The notes under the pieces were generated by a model. That model searched no databases. It saw nothing but the letters and a program-made list of their open reading frames with translations, and was not told the DNA's origin. This document shows positions 55,536 to 64,000 of a DNA stretch of 64,000 nucleotides, one piece after another; within the stretch, counting starts at the first letter, position 1; each line of letters starts with the position of its first letter. Made by a program: the position numbers and the translations under genes. The stretch is from Rhodobacterales bacterium (GTDB lineage: Bacteria; Pseudomonadota; Alphaproteobacteria; Rhizobiales; Stappiaceae): positions 310,001-374,000 of the forward strand of contig VIRH01000058.1 in the NCBI GenBank assembly GCA_008107755.1, given 5' to 3'.

Positions 55536-56351
55536 TCAGCCATTCCTCATGCTGTCCAGCAGGTGGCGGGTCGCAGTCATGAGGCGGCGGAATTTCAGGT
55601 CCGGGTCCTGGTGCGGTAGTCGGGCGCTGTCCGGCACTTCGAGAGCCAAAGGAATATCCGGCGGAAGGGCCGCGACAAAACGGCGAAGATCTATCTCCCC
55701 TTCCCCCGGCGCGAGACGATCTTCGCGGGCCGCCGTAATCAACTGGTCGGTCGTATAGGAGGGCTGGACGGGCGCATCGCAAAGATGGGCGAACGGGAGG
55801 CGTTCGGGCGGAAGGCTCGCGAGCAGGTCGTGCTCGCTCACTGACCTGTCGAAATGGAGACTGTCGGCCAGAATGCCGACCTCTGAACCGGCCTTCTGCA
55901 CCACCTGCCAGCAGGTCGACAGATCCGGCACCGATGTCCAGGGGAAGAATTCCAGCACCACCTTCAGATCGCGCTCCATTGCAGCCTCCGACACGGCGGC
56001 CAGCGTTTCCGCCAGCCTGTTCAGGTCGGGATCATAGGGCGCGGTGATGACGCGTTTCGCGCCAAGCTCCGCACCGGTGTCGAGAAAGTCGAGGAGGCTC
56101 TGCACGTTCGTCTCGGATGAAATCTTGACGAACTCGATATCCGACACTTTCAGCCCCGTCGCCGAAAGCGCGGCCATCGTCTCGCGCAAGGCTTGCGGCT
56201 GGTGCATCAGGGGATAGCCGGGCGTCGTGTCCGTCACGCGGATGAGACGCAGGCCGACACCTTCGAACCCTGCCCGCGCGGCCGCGTCGATGAAGACCGG
56301 CGGGGCAAGATCTATGGCCGTCAGATGGGCGATGGAAAGCTCACGCGTCAT
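55536..56351 (-). CDS. TIM-barrel sugar-phosphate isomerase/epimerase-like protein
   Basis: 271-residue AP-endonuclease-2-like (xylose-isomerase-type) barrel. Metal ligands are likely E in VVLEFFPW, D/H in GILADSLHFDRS, H in FAHLCDA and E in LALEVPDS. It overlaps the upstream FAD oxidoreductase gene by 11 bp, so it is in one operon with it. Its role in quinate/shikimate breakdown is inferred from the neighbouring genes. Its end lies 14 bp from the convergent LysR stop. Confidence 0.85.
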   Translation of the reverse strand: MTRELSIAHLTAIDLAPPVFIDAAARAGFEGVGLRLIRVTDTTPGYPLMHQPQALRETMAALSATGLKVSDIEFVKISSETNVQSLLDFLDTGAELGAKRVITAPYDPDLNRLAETLAAVSEAAMERDLKVVLEFFPWTSVPDLSTCWQVVQKAGSEVGILADSLHFDRSVSEHDLLASLPPERLPFAHLCDAPVQPSYTTDQLITAAREDRLAPGEGEIDLRRFVAALPPDIPLALEVPDSARLPHQDPDLKFRRLMTATRHLLDSMRNG

Positions 56352-58050
56352 GTCCGGCATCCCTTGCTGCGGCATGCCGCCCGGCTATGTAACCGAAGGT
56401 CAGGGCCGGTCCGAGATTGATCCCTCCTGCGGGATAGAAGCCGCCGAAGACGCTGGCGCTGTCCGTTCCGGCTGCATAAAGACCGTCGATGACGCTGAGG
56501 TCTTCGCGCAGCACCCGGGCATGTTCGTCTGTGGCAAGGCCCGCGAACGTGCCGAAACTGCCCGGCACCACCTTCACCGCGTAAAAGGGCGCTTTCGAAA
56601 TCGGTGCAACGCAGGGGTTGGGCATCTGTTCAGGGTCTCCCTGAAGCCGCATATACGGGGTCGTTCCCCGATGAAATTCAGGGTCCTCCCCTTTCCGTGC
56701 GCTCCGGTTCCAGTCGGAGATCGTCCTTTCAAGCCCCTCGGCATCGATCCCGCACGATCGGGCAAGGTCCTCGATCGTTCGGCCCGTCTTGAGATACCCC
56801 CGCTTGATCCATTGGCGAAAGGGAACTGGCGCCGGGCGCACGACGCCCAGCCCGAAGCGGCGAAGAACGCGATGGTCGCAGACAAGCCAGGATTCTGCGG
56901 GTACATCCTCCGACACCGCGCCCAGCAGCGCCTCGACGTAATCATGATAGCCGAGACCTTCGTTGCAGAAGCGCCGACCATTGGCCAGAACACCGATAAC
57001 GCCGGGCTTGCCACGGTCGATGATATGCGGGAACCGTCCGGTCGTGCCATCCGCCCAGGGTACCTCGGAGACGGGACAGAATGCGGCGGGCCGCGCCGTG
57101 GACGTTTTCACCAGCGCGCCGACCTCCTCCGCCAGCTTCAACCCGTCGCCGGTTGCCGAGGGAACGGCGAGCGCCTGATGCTCCCTGTCCCGCGCAAAGA
57201 CCTGCCGGCGCCGATCCGCGTCATGCGGGAAACCGCCGCATGCCAGCACGACACCGCACCGCGCGCGCAGGACACTGTCATCCGACAGACGAACGCCGCT
57301 TACCCTGCCCTCGTTGATGAGAAGACCGGCGACACGCGTGTCGACGCGTATCTCCACGGCGAGATCGAGCGCGGATCGCAGAAGACGGGCGACCAGCGCA
57401 TTGCCGTTGCGAAGGCTCATGCCGCGGCCATGGCGGGCCAGATCCAGAAAATGACGAACTGTCCGACGGGTCACATGCACCAGTGATGAAAGCGAGCGCG
57501 TTGCGGTCATGAAGGCCTTCAGATCCGGGCCGGACTGGATGGTCATGCCGCAGAACGTCGTTTCGCGCGGCGGCTTTCGCAGGAGAGAAATCGATGTGCC
57601 GAGGTCGCGACCGTCGAAAGGGCGGGCAATCACCGACCGGCCGCCGGTTCCAGCTCCCGGAAGATGTCCGTATGTGTCGGGAATGGCCAGCCCGGGCTCG
57701 AACTGAAGTGCCGTGTTGGCTTCGAAGAATGCCACCATCTCTGGCGCGCCATGAAGAAACGCTTCAACCCGCGCGGCATCGTAGTGGTTCCCCAGAACGG
57801 CTTCGAGATACATTCGGGGCGCGTCTTCGGATTCGCTCTTGCCTCCGCGCACGACAACCGGGTTGCGCGGTGCCCAGATCCACCCTCCCGACCAGGCAGA
57901 TGTGCCACCGATCTCCGACGTCTTTTCGATCAGCGCCACCCGCATCCCATGCCAGGCAGCCGTGACCGCGCAGGCAAGTCCCGCCGCCCCGGAGCCGAGC
58001 ACGATCAGGTCATAGTCGGCACCTTCGGGGCTGGTCTTCTCAGCACTCAT
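56341..58050 (-). CDS. FAD-dependent oxidoreductase (fumarate reductase/ketosteroid dehydrogenase family)
   Basis: 569-residue flavoprotein with FAD-binding GSGAAGLACAV near residues 19-29, the E-K of VALIEKTSEIGGTSAWSGG, and the C-terminal FAD block YAAGTDSASVFGGFYPAGGINLGPALTFGYIAG. The family oxidises or reduces activated C-C bonds (KstD, urocanate reductase). In this locus it may act on a cyclohexanecarboxylate or shikimate-like ring. GGAGGAG precedes ATG 58050. Divergent from a LysR gene. Confidence 0.87.
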   Translation of the reverse strand: MSAEKTSPEGADYDLIVLGSGAAGLACAVTAAWHGMRVALIEKTSEIGGTSAWSGGWIWAPRNPVVVRGGKSESEDAPRMYLEAVLGNHYDAARVEAFLHGAPEMVAFFEANTALQFEPGLAIPDTYGHLPGAGTGGRSVIARPFDGRDLGTSISLLRKPPRETTFCGMTIQSGPDLKAFMTATRSLSSLVHVTRRTVRHFLDLARHGRGMSLRNGNALVARLLRSALDLAVEIRVDTRVAGLLINEGRVSGVRLSDDSVLRARCGVVLACGGFPHDADRRRQVFARDREHQALAVPSATGDGLKLAEEVGALVKTSTARPAAFCPVSEVPWADGTTGRFPHIIDRGKPGVIGVLANGRRFCNEGLGYHDYVEALLGAVSEDVPAESWLVCDHRVLRRFGLGVVRPAPVPFRQWIKRGYLKTGRTIEDLARSCGIDAEGLERTISDWNRSARKGEDPEFHRGTTPYMRLQGDPEQMPNPCVAPISKAPFYAVKVVPGSFGTFAGLATDEHARVLREDLSVIDGLYAAGTDSASVFGGFYPAGGINLGPALTFGYIAGRHAAARDAGHDA

Positions 58051-58131
58051 GCCACTCCTCCACGACATTTGTCTTGCCACAGGATTTTCGAACGCACCGG
58101 TTAACGTCAATTACCGACGTTTGGCTTGCCG

Positions 58132-58144
58132 TAACATCATGTTA
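58132..58144. promoter_or_regulatory. Palindrome TAACAT-C-ATGTTA
   Basis: Perfect odd-centred palindrome in the divergent gap between the FAD gene and the LysR gene, 24 bp before the LysR start. A second repeat, AACGTC...GACGTT, lies at about 58103-58121. A near-identical copy of the 13-mer is at 59093, upstream of tctC. Confidence 0.55.
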
Positions 58145-58168
58145 AGCTGACTGTGAGGAGGACGCCGC

Positions 58169-59095
58169 ATGCGGGAAATCACACTGAGGCAGATCGAGGT
58201 CATCCGCGCCGTCATGTTGCGCGGAACCATAAATGGCGCAGCGGAGCATCTGGGGGTTTCCGCGCCCGGCGTCAGTCGCCTCATCAAGCACACGGAGGAC
58301 TCTCTTGGCATCAGGCTGTTCGAACGCCAGGCCGGGCTGTTCGTGCCTTCCCTTGAAGCCGGCCCCGTGTTTGATCAGCTCGGCCAGGTCTACAGGGGCG
58401 TTGAGAATCTTCAGTCGGCGCTGGAATCGCTTCAGAAGGGCGTCGATGTCCAGCTCGCCTTTGCCTCGGCGCCTTCGGTTGCCCAGTTCATCGCGGCGCG
58501 CGCCATCCGCAGCATTCGCAAGCGCTATCCCGACCTCTTCATCGATCTGAACATCCTCAAGATCGAGGAAACACTGGACTATCTTCTGCTCGATCGGGGC
58601 GAATTCGTCATCATGAGTTCCCCCGCCCGCAATCCTGGCGTCGAAAGCACCGAGATTGCCCGCGGACGGATCGTGGCGATCCTGCCGGAAAATCATCGGC
58701 TGGCCTCGCAGGAACGGATTTCAGTCCATGACATCGCGGACGAACCGCTGATCGGTGTCGACCCGAGTGATCCTTACGGCGCAATCGTCGCCAAGCCGTT
58801 TCTGCAAGCCGGTCTGTCGCTGCGCCACAGCGTGCGCGGACGGTTCGCTCAGACAGTCGTGAGTCTGGTCCGGCACGGACTGGGCGTCGCGCTGATCGAC
58901 GAGTTCTCGGTCGCCGAAGTCTATATGCCAGGCCTCGTTCGCAAACCGCTCGTCGAGGAATTCGGGGTGACCATCTACGTGGTTCAGAAGAAGGGGCGTG
59001 TCCTCTCCAATTTTGCCGAATTCGGCATCCGGCAATTCCGGAAGGAGCTGGCGGAGGCGCATCGTCATTGGGAGCCAGACGCGCCCGAGAATTAA
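58169..59095 (+). CDS. LysR-family regulator of the quinate/shikimate-type locus
   Basis: 308 residues: wHTH (AAEHLGVSAPGVSRLIKHTE) and an effector domain (FVIMSSPARNPGVESTEIA). It lies between the divergent FAD/isomerase operon and the downstream tctCBA operon, with matching 13-bp motifs before each, so it probably controls both. Its stop codon overlaps the second motif. Confidence 0.9.
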   Translation: MREITLRQIEVIRAVMLRGTINGAAEHLGVSAPGVSRLIKHTEDSLGIRLFERQAGLFVPSLEAGPVFDQLGQVYRGVENLQSALESLQKGVDVQLAFASAPSVAQFIAARAIRSIRKRYPDLFIDLNILKIEETLDYLLLDRGEFVIMSSPARNPGVESTEIARGRIVAILPENHRLASQERISVHDIADEPLIGVDPSDPYGAIVAKPFLQAGLSLRHSVRGRFAQTVVSLVRHGLGVALIDEFSVAEVYMPGLVRKPLVEEFGVTIYVVQKKGRVLSNFAEFGIRQFRKELAEAHRHWEPDAPEN

Positions 59096-59105
59096 CATGA
59101 AGTTA
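59093..59105. promoter_or_regulatory. Motif TAACAT-GA-AGTTA upstream of tctC
   Basis: Differs at two central positions from the palindrome at 58132-58144 and lies 110 bp upstream of tctC. It is followed by TGACGTTAC at about 59128, echoing the GACGTT element in the other promoter. Confidence 0.45.
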
Positions 59106-59215
59106 CAATAACCACTGTTTAGGTATTTGACGTTACCCCCGACTTGCTCGCACAGTGATGTCGGCATACCGGTGGCTCGACCACCAGCTTGCTAATAGAT
59201 AATGGGAGGAAATCC

Positions 59216-60220
59216 ATGAAAAAGTTCGTTCTCGGCGCCGTTTCGGCGCTCGTTTTCGCGACAACCGCGGCTGTCGCCGCAGACTATCCGTCCAAGGAAA
59301 TTCAGGGAATCATCCAGTGGGGCGCTGGTGGCTCGACCGACACGGTCATGCGGTCAGTGACACCGCACGCCGAAGAAGCCCTCGGTGGAACCATCGTCAT
59401 GCAGAACATGACCGGCGGCGTCGGCGCAATTGCGCTGAACAACGTCGCAGGGCAGCCGGCCGACGGCTACACCCTGCTGATGGGCGCGGAAAATCCGCTG
59501 CTTTACAAGGTCATGGGTCTCGGCGACAAGGATTACTCGGACTTCATCCCGGTCACCCTGCTCGCGCGCGGAACGCCAATCCTCGTTGCCAACAAGGACG
59601 CCCCTTTCGACGACTACGACGGCATGATGGCCTACATCAAGGAGAACCCGGGCGAGCTGCGCGTGGGCGCGACCGGCCCCGGTGGTCTGCCTTCCGTCAT
59701 CACCGCGATGATGAACACGGTCGAGGGCGAACTCGACGTGATCTCGGTTCCCTATGACGGCGACGGCCCTGCCCTTACCGCTCTTCAGGGTGGCGCCATC
59801 GACGTGATGCCGGCAGTCCTCGGGGCGGCAATCGAAGGGATCCGTGCCGGCAACATGAAACCGCTTGCGATCTTCGATGTCGCAAAGAACGAAAAGCTGC
59901 CCGATGTACCGCTCGTGACGTCCTTCAACGACGGCTACAACACCTACCTGCCCTGGGGGCCCTTCTTCGGCGTCTTCGTCGTCAAGGGCACGCCTGATGA
60001 TGTGGTTGCCAAGCTTTCGAAGGCCTATGCGGAAGGAGCCAAGAACGAGGAATTCGTCGAGCTGATGGACAATCGCGGCTTCAAGATGATGGGTATCTCC
60101 GGCGCCGAGGCCGAGGACTTCCTGGCCAAGTGGCAGCAGGGAACGACCTGGCTTCTTCAGGATGCCGGCCTGACCAAGGCATCTCCTGAAGAATTCGGTA
60201 TCAAGCGCCCCAGCGAATAA
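59216..60220 (+). CDS. tctC: TctC, tripartite tricarboxylate transporter binding protein
   Basis: 334-residue periplasmic binding protein (Bug family) with a 22-residue signal peptide (FVLGAVSALVFATTAAVAA). Family blocks are YPSKEIQGIIQWGAGGSTD, NVAGQPADGYTLLMG and DVMPAVLGAA. GGGAGGA precedes ATG 59216. It delivers a carboxylate, here probably quinate, shikimate or dehydroshikimate, to TctAB. Confidence 0.92.
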   Translation: MKKFVLGAVSALVFATTAAVAADYPSKEIQGIIQWGAGGSTDTVMRSVTPHAEEALGGTIVMQNMTGGVGAIALNNVAGQPADGYTLLMGAENPLLYKVMGLGDKDYSDFIPVTLLARGTPILVANKDAPFDDYDGMMAYIKENPGELRVGATGPGGLPSVITAMMNTVEGELDVISVPYDGDGPALTALQGGAIDVMPAVLGAAIEGIRAGNMKPLAIFDVAKNEKLPDVPLVTSFNDGYNTYLPWGPFFGVFVVKGTPDDVVAKLSKAYAEGAKNEEFVELMDNRGFKMMGISGAEAEDFLAKWQQGTTWLLQDAGLTKASPEEFGIKRPSE

Positions 60221-60258
60221 GGGGCACCCGGACGGTGCCTTGACCGTCGAACGACTGT

Positions 60259-60297
60259 CGGCGCCGCCTTCCTTTAAAGAAGCGCGGCGTCGTTTTT
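60259..60297 (+). terminator. Terminator/attenuator between tctC and tctB
   Basis: Long stem (CGGCGCCGC with GCGGCGTCG, one G-T pair, continued by CTTC/GAAG after a bulge) followed by TTTTT. Leaky termination here would give more binding protein than permease, a common set-up. Confidence 0.75.
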
Positions 60298-60328
60298 ATT
60301 GATGGACCCGGACTCTGGGGAGAACGTC

Positions 60329-60895
60329 ATGCAACATATCGATCCGGAGCATCACGACGGCACGTCCGACGCGACGCCCGGCGGAGACGAGACCTGCCGC
60401 AGGCCGGGCGAACTGGCCTTTGCTGCCCTGATGCTGCTGGCGAGCCTCGGTCTTTTGTGGAGCGCCTACGGGATCTCGGGTTTTGAAGCCCTGTCATCAC
60501 CGGGCACGGTGCCTATGGCGACGACGCTTGTCATGGTGGTCGCCGCCCTGATCGTCGTGGTGAAAACCGCCCTCCAGCCCAAAACCACGACCGAGACCCT
60601 GGCCAAGGACATTCTGCCGGGCATCGTCATCATCTTCGCCGCAATGCTCGTCGCCTACGGGTTCCTTCTCAAACCGCTTGGCTTCATTCCGACATCAGCA
60701 CTGTTCCTGACGGCCAGCATCAAGATCCTTGCCAAACGAAGCTGGGCCTGGACGCTTCTCGTCTCGCTTGGCAGCCTCGTCGTGATCTGGCTCATCTTCC
60801 GCATCGTCTTCACCGTGCTGATGCCGGTCGGCATCGTACCGGAAGCCGAGGTCATCCAGTTCTTTCGCAATCTTCTGAACGGGGCGGGTACGTGA
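60329..60895 (+). CDS. tctB: TctB, small permease subunit
   Basis: 188-residue protein with a hydrophilic Asp/His-rich N-terminus of about 35 residues, then four hydrophobic helices, the TctB pattern. ATG 60329 is used because GGGGAG stands upstream; ATG 60302 in the same frame is possible. Its stop overlaps the tctA start (TGATG). Confidence 0.88.
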   Translation: MQHIDPEHHDGTSDATPGGDETCRRPGELAFAALMLLASLGLLWSAYGISGFEALSSPGTVPMATTLVMVVAALIVVVKTALQPKTTTETLAKDILPGIVIIFAAMLVAYGFLLKPLGFIPTSALFLTASIKILAKRSWAWTLLVSLGSLVVIWLIFRIVFTVLMPVGIVPEAEVIQFFRNLLNGAGT

Positions 60896-62427
60896 TGCAG
60901 GCGCTCATGGATTTTCTGACGGTCTTCACGCAGCCACAACTCCTGCTGCTCGTCGGCCTCGGCACGTTCGCAGGTATCTATGTCGGTGCGATACCCGGTC
61001 TCTCCGTCACCATGGCGGTGTCGATCCTGATCTCCTTCACCTTCTCATGGGATGTCTACCCGGCGATTTCGCTGATGATCGGGATCTACATGGGCGGCGT
61101 CTATGGCGGTTCCCGCACCGCGATCCTTCTGAATATTCCGGGCGCGCCGTCGGCAATCGCGACCGCGCTCGACGGCTATCCGATGGCCAGGCGCGGCGAG
61201 GCCGGCACCGCAATCGGCGTGACCACCGTCATGTCCTTCATTGGCGGGTTCGTCGGCATTGCCGTTCTTGCGCTCGCGGCCCCACTGGTCTCCGACTTCG
61301 CCCTGACGTTCCAGCCGCGCGACTACATGCTTCTTGCCGTCCTCGGCATTCTGCTGGTCGGCTCGCTGTCCCAGGGCAGCCTGGTCAAGGGCATCTTCGC
61401 GGGGGCGCTCGGCATCGCGATCGGCGCCGTCGGACGGGACCCCCTCACCTTCACCGAGCGGTTCACCTTCGATATCAGCCTGATGCAGGGCGGCATTTCG
61501 TTCATCGCGGTGATGATCGGCATGTTCGGCGTGTCCGAAGCCCTCATCCAGCTTCATCACGTCGACAAGGCGGCTGTTCGCCAGAAGATCACCCGCATCG
61601 TGCCCTCGCTCGCCACTGTGCGAAAGCACCTCCCCCTCTCGCTTCAGACGTCGACCATCGGCGTCGCGATCGGCGCTCTGCCCGGAACGGGCGGCGACAT
61701 TGCGGCCCTCATGGCCTATGACCACGCCAAGCGTGTCACGAAGAACCCGGAGCGGCCCTTCGGCGACGGCGCCATGGAAGGTCTCGTCGCGCCCGAAACC
61801 GCGAACAACGCGGCCGTGGGCGGCGCCTTCATTCCCATGATGACACTCGGCATACCGGGCGACGCGGTGACCGCGATCATGATCGGCGCCCTGTTCATCC
61901 ACGGACTCAACCCCGGGCCGATGCTGATGATCGACAAGCCGGACATGTTCTGGTTCATCGTCGGCGCACTGGTCACGGCAAATTTCTTCATACTGATCTT
62001 CGGACTGACCGGCATCCGGCTCTTCACGAAGCTGGTCGAAATGCCGCGCTCGGTGCTCATTCCGCTGATCATGCTTCTGTCGATCGTCGGCGCCTATGCG
62101 GTCAACAATTCGATCACCGATGTCTACTGGATGCTCGGCTTCGGCCTTTTCGGGTATTTCATGCGCCACTACGGTTATCCGCTGGGGCCGGTGATCCTGG
62201 GCGTCATTCTGTCCCGGCTTCTGGATGACAACTGGCGCCGGGCGATCATCTCAGAACGCGAGGACTTCTGGCGGTTCATGGAAGGCGTGCTGACAAGCCC
62301 GCTGTCACTCGTCCTGTTCGTGTCGGTGGTCCTGATCTTCGTTTCGCAAACACCAGTGTGGACATGGGGAAAAGCCCTCCTGTCCGGTAGACCTCATAAG
62401 GTATCCGGTAATGAACAACACGATTGA
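60895..62427 (+). CDS. tctA: TctA, large permease subunit
   Basis: 510-residue membrane protein with about 12 helices. TctA signature blocks: VGAIPGLSVTMAVSIL, GIYMGGVYGGSRTAILLNIP, GALPGTGGDIAALMAYDHAK, and GIPGDAVTAIMIGAL. Uses the proton or sodium gradient for carboxylate uptake. It overlaps the next gene by 17 bp. Confidence 0.93.
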   Translation: MQALMDFLTVFTQPQLLLLVGLGTFAGIYVGAIPGLSVTMAVSILISFTFSWDVYPAISLMIGIYMGGVYGGSRTAILLNIPGAPSAIATALDGYPMARRGEAGTAIGVTTVMSFIGGFVGIAVLALAAPLVSDFALTFQPRDYMLLAVLGILLVGSLSQGSLVKGIFAGALGIAIGAVGRDPLTFTERFTFDISLMQGGISFIAVMIGMFGVSEALIQLHHVDKAAVRQKITRIVPSLATVRKHLPLSLQTSTIGVAIGALPGTGGDIAALMAYDHAKRVTKNPERPFGDGAMEGLVAPETANNAAVGGAFIPMMTLGIPGDAVTAIMIGALFIHGLNPGPMLMIDKPDMFWFIVGALVTANFFILIFGLTGIRLFTKLVEMPRSVLIPLIMLLSIVGAYAVNNSITDVYWMLGFGLFGYFMRHYGYPLGPVILGVILSRLLDDNWRRAIISEREDFWRFMEGVLTSPLSLVLFVSVVLIFVSQTPVWTWGKALLSGRPHKVSGNEQHD

Positions 62428-63274
62428 CCCCGCCAAAGGGCTGCAGCTCGGCCTGATCGGGGACAATATCGCACGCTCCAGATCTCCCCTGCTGCACCGC
62501 CTTGCCGGCCGGCAGAACGGGATCGACGTCCGCTATGACCGGCTGGTCCCCGTGGATCTCGGCCTCGATTTCGAGGCGGTGTTCGAGCGCTGCAAGCGTG
62601 AGGCATACCGGGGGATCAATGTCACCTACCCCTACAAGGAACGGGTCGCCGGGCTGGTCAGGATCGACAATCCGCTTGTGAAGGCGATGGGCGCCGTCAA
62701 CACGGTGATCTTCGAAGGCGAGACGCCACGTGGATACAACACCGATTATTCGGGCTTCATGGAAGCCTACAAGCTGGTGCGCGGCTCTGCGCCAACCGGC
62801 ACCGTGCTGATGATCGGCACCGGCGGCGTCGGCCGGGCCGTCGCCTTCGGGCTGGCCGCGCTCGGCACGCGGGAACTTCGCCTGGTCGACCGTGACCCGT
62901 CGAAGGCCGAAGCACTAGCACAGGCGCTGGAAGCGGCAGCTCCCGACATGAAGATCACGATCTGGCTCGAAGCGGAAAAGGCAGCCGGTGGCGCAACGGG
63001 CCTGATCAACTGCACGCCCGTCGGTATGGTTGGCTACGAAGGAACACCGCTCGCACGCCCGTTCATGACAGGCGCTGAATGGGCCTTTGACGCGGTCTAC
63101 ACGCCAACCGACACGCAATTCCTCACCGACGCAGCCGAAGCGGGCCTTTCCGTCATCTCCGGCTGGGAGCTTTTTTTCTACCAGGGCATTCATGCCTGGA
63201 AGCACTTCTTGGATTTGCCGCTCGATGAAGCTGCGCTGCGAAGTGATTTGCTCAACACGGGAGACACCGTATGA
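62411..63274 (+). CDS. Shikimate/quinate dehydrogenase (AroE/YdiB family)
   Basis: 287 residues: substrate domain with SRSP near 23-26 and NVTYPYKE, where K76 is the catalytic lysine type; Rossmann domain with GTGGVGRAVAFGL. The product oxidises quinate or shikimate to the 3-dehydro compound. Coupling with a TTT transporter and a dehydroshikimate dehydratase argues for the catabolic form rather than biosynthetic aroE. Overlaps both neighbours (17 bp and ATGA). Confidence 0.88.
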   Translation: MNNTIDPAKGLQLGLIGDNIARSRSPLLHRLAGRQNGIDVRYDRLVPVDLGLDFEAVFERCKREAYRGINVTYPYKERVAGLVRIDNPLVKAMGAVNTVIFEGETPRGYNTDYSGFMEAYKLVRGSAPTGTVLMIGTGGVGRAVAFGLAALGTRELRLVDRDPSKAEALAQALEAAAPDMKITIWLEAEKAAGGATGLINCTPVGMVGYEGTPLARPFMTGAEWAFDAVYTPTDTQFLTDAAEAGLSVISGWELFFYQGIHAWKHFLDLPLDEAALRSDLLNTGDTV

Positions 63275-64000
63275 AAACCGCCATCGCCACAGTCTCGATT
63301 TCCGGAGACCTGAAGGAAAAGCTGGCGGCCATCGCCGCGGCCGGGTTCGACGGGGTCGAGATCTTCGAGAACGACTTTCTAGCGTACGACGCAAGCCCGC
63401 GCGAGGTCGGGCAGATGGTGCGCGATCACGGACTGGAGATCTCGCTGTTTCAGCCGTTCCGTGATTTCGAGGGCATGCCCGAACCCCAGCGCACACGCGC
63501 TTTCGACCGCGCGGAACGCAAGTTCGACCTGATGCAGGACCTCGGCACGGATCTTGTGCTGATCTGCTCGAACGTCTCCCCGATATCGCTTGGCGGCATC
63601 GACCGCGCCGCGGACGATTTCCGCGCGCTGGGGGAACGGGCCGCCGCGCGCGACATCCGGATCGGTTACGAAGCCCTGTGCTGGGGGCGGCATGTCAACG
63701 ACCACCGGGACGCCTGGGAGATCGTCCGACGAGCCGACCACCCGAATGTCGGCCTCATCCTGGACAGCTTCCACACACTGGCACGCAAGATCGACCCCGA
63801 GACGATCCGAAGCATTCCGGGCAACAAGATCTTTTTCGTGCAGCTGGCGGATGCCCCGCAGATCTCGATGGATCTGCTTTACTGGAGCCGCCACTTCCGC
63901 AACATGCCCGGCGAAGGCGATCTCGATGTCACGGCCTTCATGCGCGCCGTCGCTGCGACCGGCTATGACGGCATGTTGTCGCTGGAGATCTTCAACGACC
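63271..64000 (+). CDS. 3-dehydroshikimate dehydratase (QuiC-type), cut by window end
   Basis: The first 243 residues of a TIM-barrel enzyme are present (MKTAIATVSISGDLKEKL.., FDGVEIFENDFL, FQPFRDFEGMPE). Metal ligands are likely E in GYEALCW, D/H in GLILDSFHT, Q in FVQLADAP and E in LSLEIFND. It converts 3-dehydroshikimate to protocatechuate. This opening strongly resembles proteins that carry an HPPD-like domain at the C-terminus, which would lie outside the window. ATG overlaps the upstream stop (ATGA). Confidence 0.88.
   Translation, partial: MKTAIATVSISGDLKEKLAAIAAAGFDGVEIFENDFLAYDASPREVGQMVRDHGLEISLFQPFRDFEGMPEPQRTRAFDRAERKFDLMQDLGTDLVLICSNVSPISLGGIDRAADDFRALGERAAARDIRIGYEALCWGRHVNDHRDAWEIVRRADHPNVGLILDSFHTLARKIDPETIRSIPGNKIFFVQLADAPQISMDLLYWSRHFRNMPGEGDLDVTAFMRAVAATGYDGMLSLEIFND

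Noticed and set aside
61045..62169. 374-residue minus-strand open frame inside tctA
   Set aside because: Fully antisense to a clear TctA gene and extremely rich in charged residues; no domain pattern.

Overview
The window looks like chromosomal DNA of a GC-rich, aerobic, nutritionally versatile alphaproteobacterium. Short alphaproteobacterial markers (DUF2842 beside heme A synthase, an alphaproteobacterial-type CtaA), many polyol and amino-acid ABC transporters, TTT transporters and a corrinoid one-carbon operon point to the Hyphomicrobiales/Rhodobacterales side of the class. A Stappiaceae-like genome (Roseibium/Stappia type) is my best guess, by inference only. No phage, insertion sequence or CRISPR array was seen. 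One tRNA gene (Pro, anticodon GGG) is present.

Layout. 1-395: frameshifted 3' end of a TctA-type permease. 305-2838 (-): nicotinamide-to-NAD salvage pair (nadV, nadM-Nudix) behind a long palindromic operator. 3073-3276: a DUF2892 membrane gene interrupted by an in-frame TAG. 3330-6225 (-): threonine to glycine plus acetyl-CoA (kbl-tdh) with an XRE-cupin regulator flanked by matching inverted repeats. 6461-14686 (+): one-carbon block of formate-THF ligase, corrinoid protein, DUF1638, PF13769 protein, MetF-like reductase, methyl-THF:corrinoid methyltransferase and a [2Fe-2S] ASKHA reactivase. 14700-20794: housekeeping and unknown genes (DUF1194, enoyl-CoA hydratase, CoA-binding protein, metY, ctaA, DUF2842).

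20754-30972: a surface-polysaccharide locus (NodB deacetylase, CelD-type acyltransferase, Wzz fused to a degenerate BY-kinase domain, Wza-like lipoprotein, GT4, initiating phosphoglycosyltransferase, Wzy) whose gene content resembles holdfast/unipolar adhesin loci. 31385-41818: a pentitol uptake and catabolism cluster under a SorC regulator. 42155-49853: an amino-acid-type ABC transporter, a LysR regulator, an M29/NicX-like metalloenzyme and a 2OG-Fe(II) oxygenase sharing ATTAG-type repeats; the substrate is unknown.

50578-55521: a DabA/DabB inorganic-carbon accumulation pair with its own LysR regulator and a hairpin that covers the dabB ribosome binding site. 55536-64000: a quinate/shikimate-type catabolic locus (TctCBA transporter, AroE-like dehydrogenase, dehydroshikimate dehydratase cut by the window end, FAD oxidoreductase, TIM-barrel isomerase, LysR) with a repeated TAACAT-N-ATGTTA-type motif.

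The least described parts are the corrinoid operon (two conserved proteins of unknown role, and oppositely charged tails on partners that must dock), the fused pseudo-kinase of the adhesin locus, and the 42-49 kb catabolic island.
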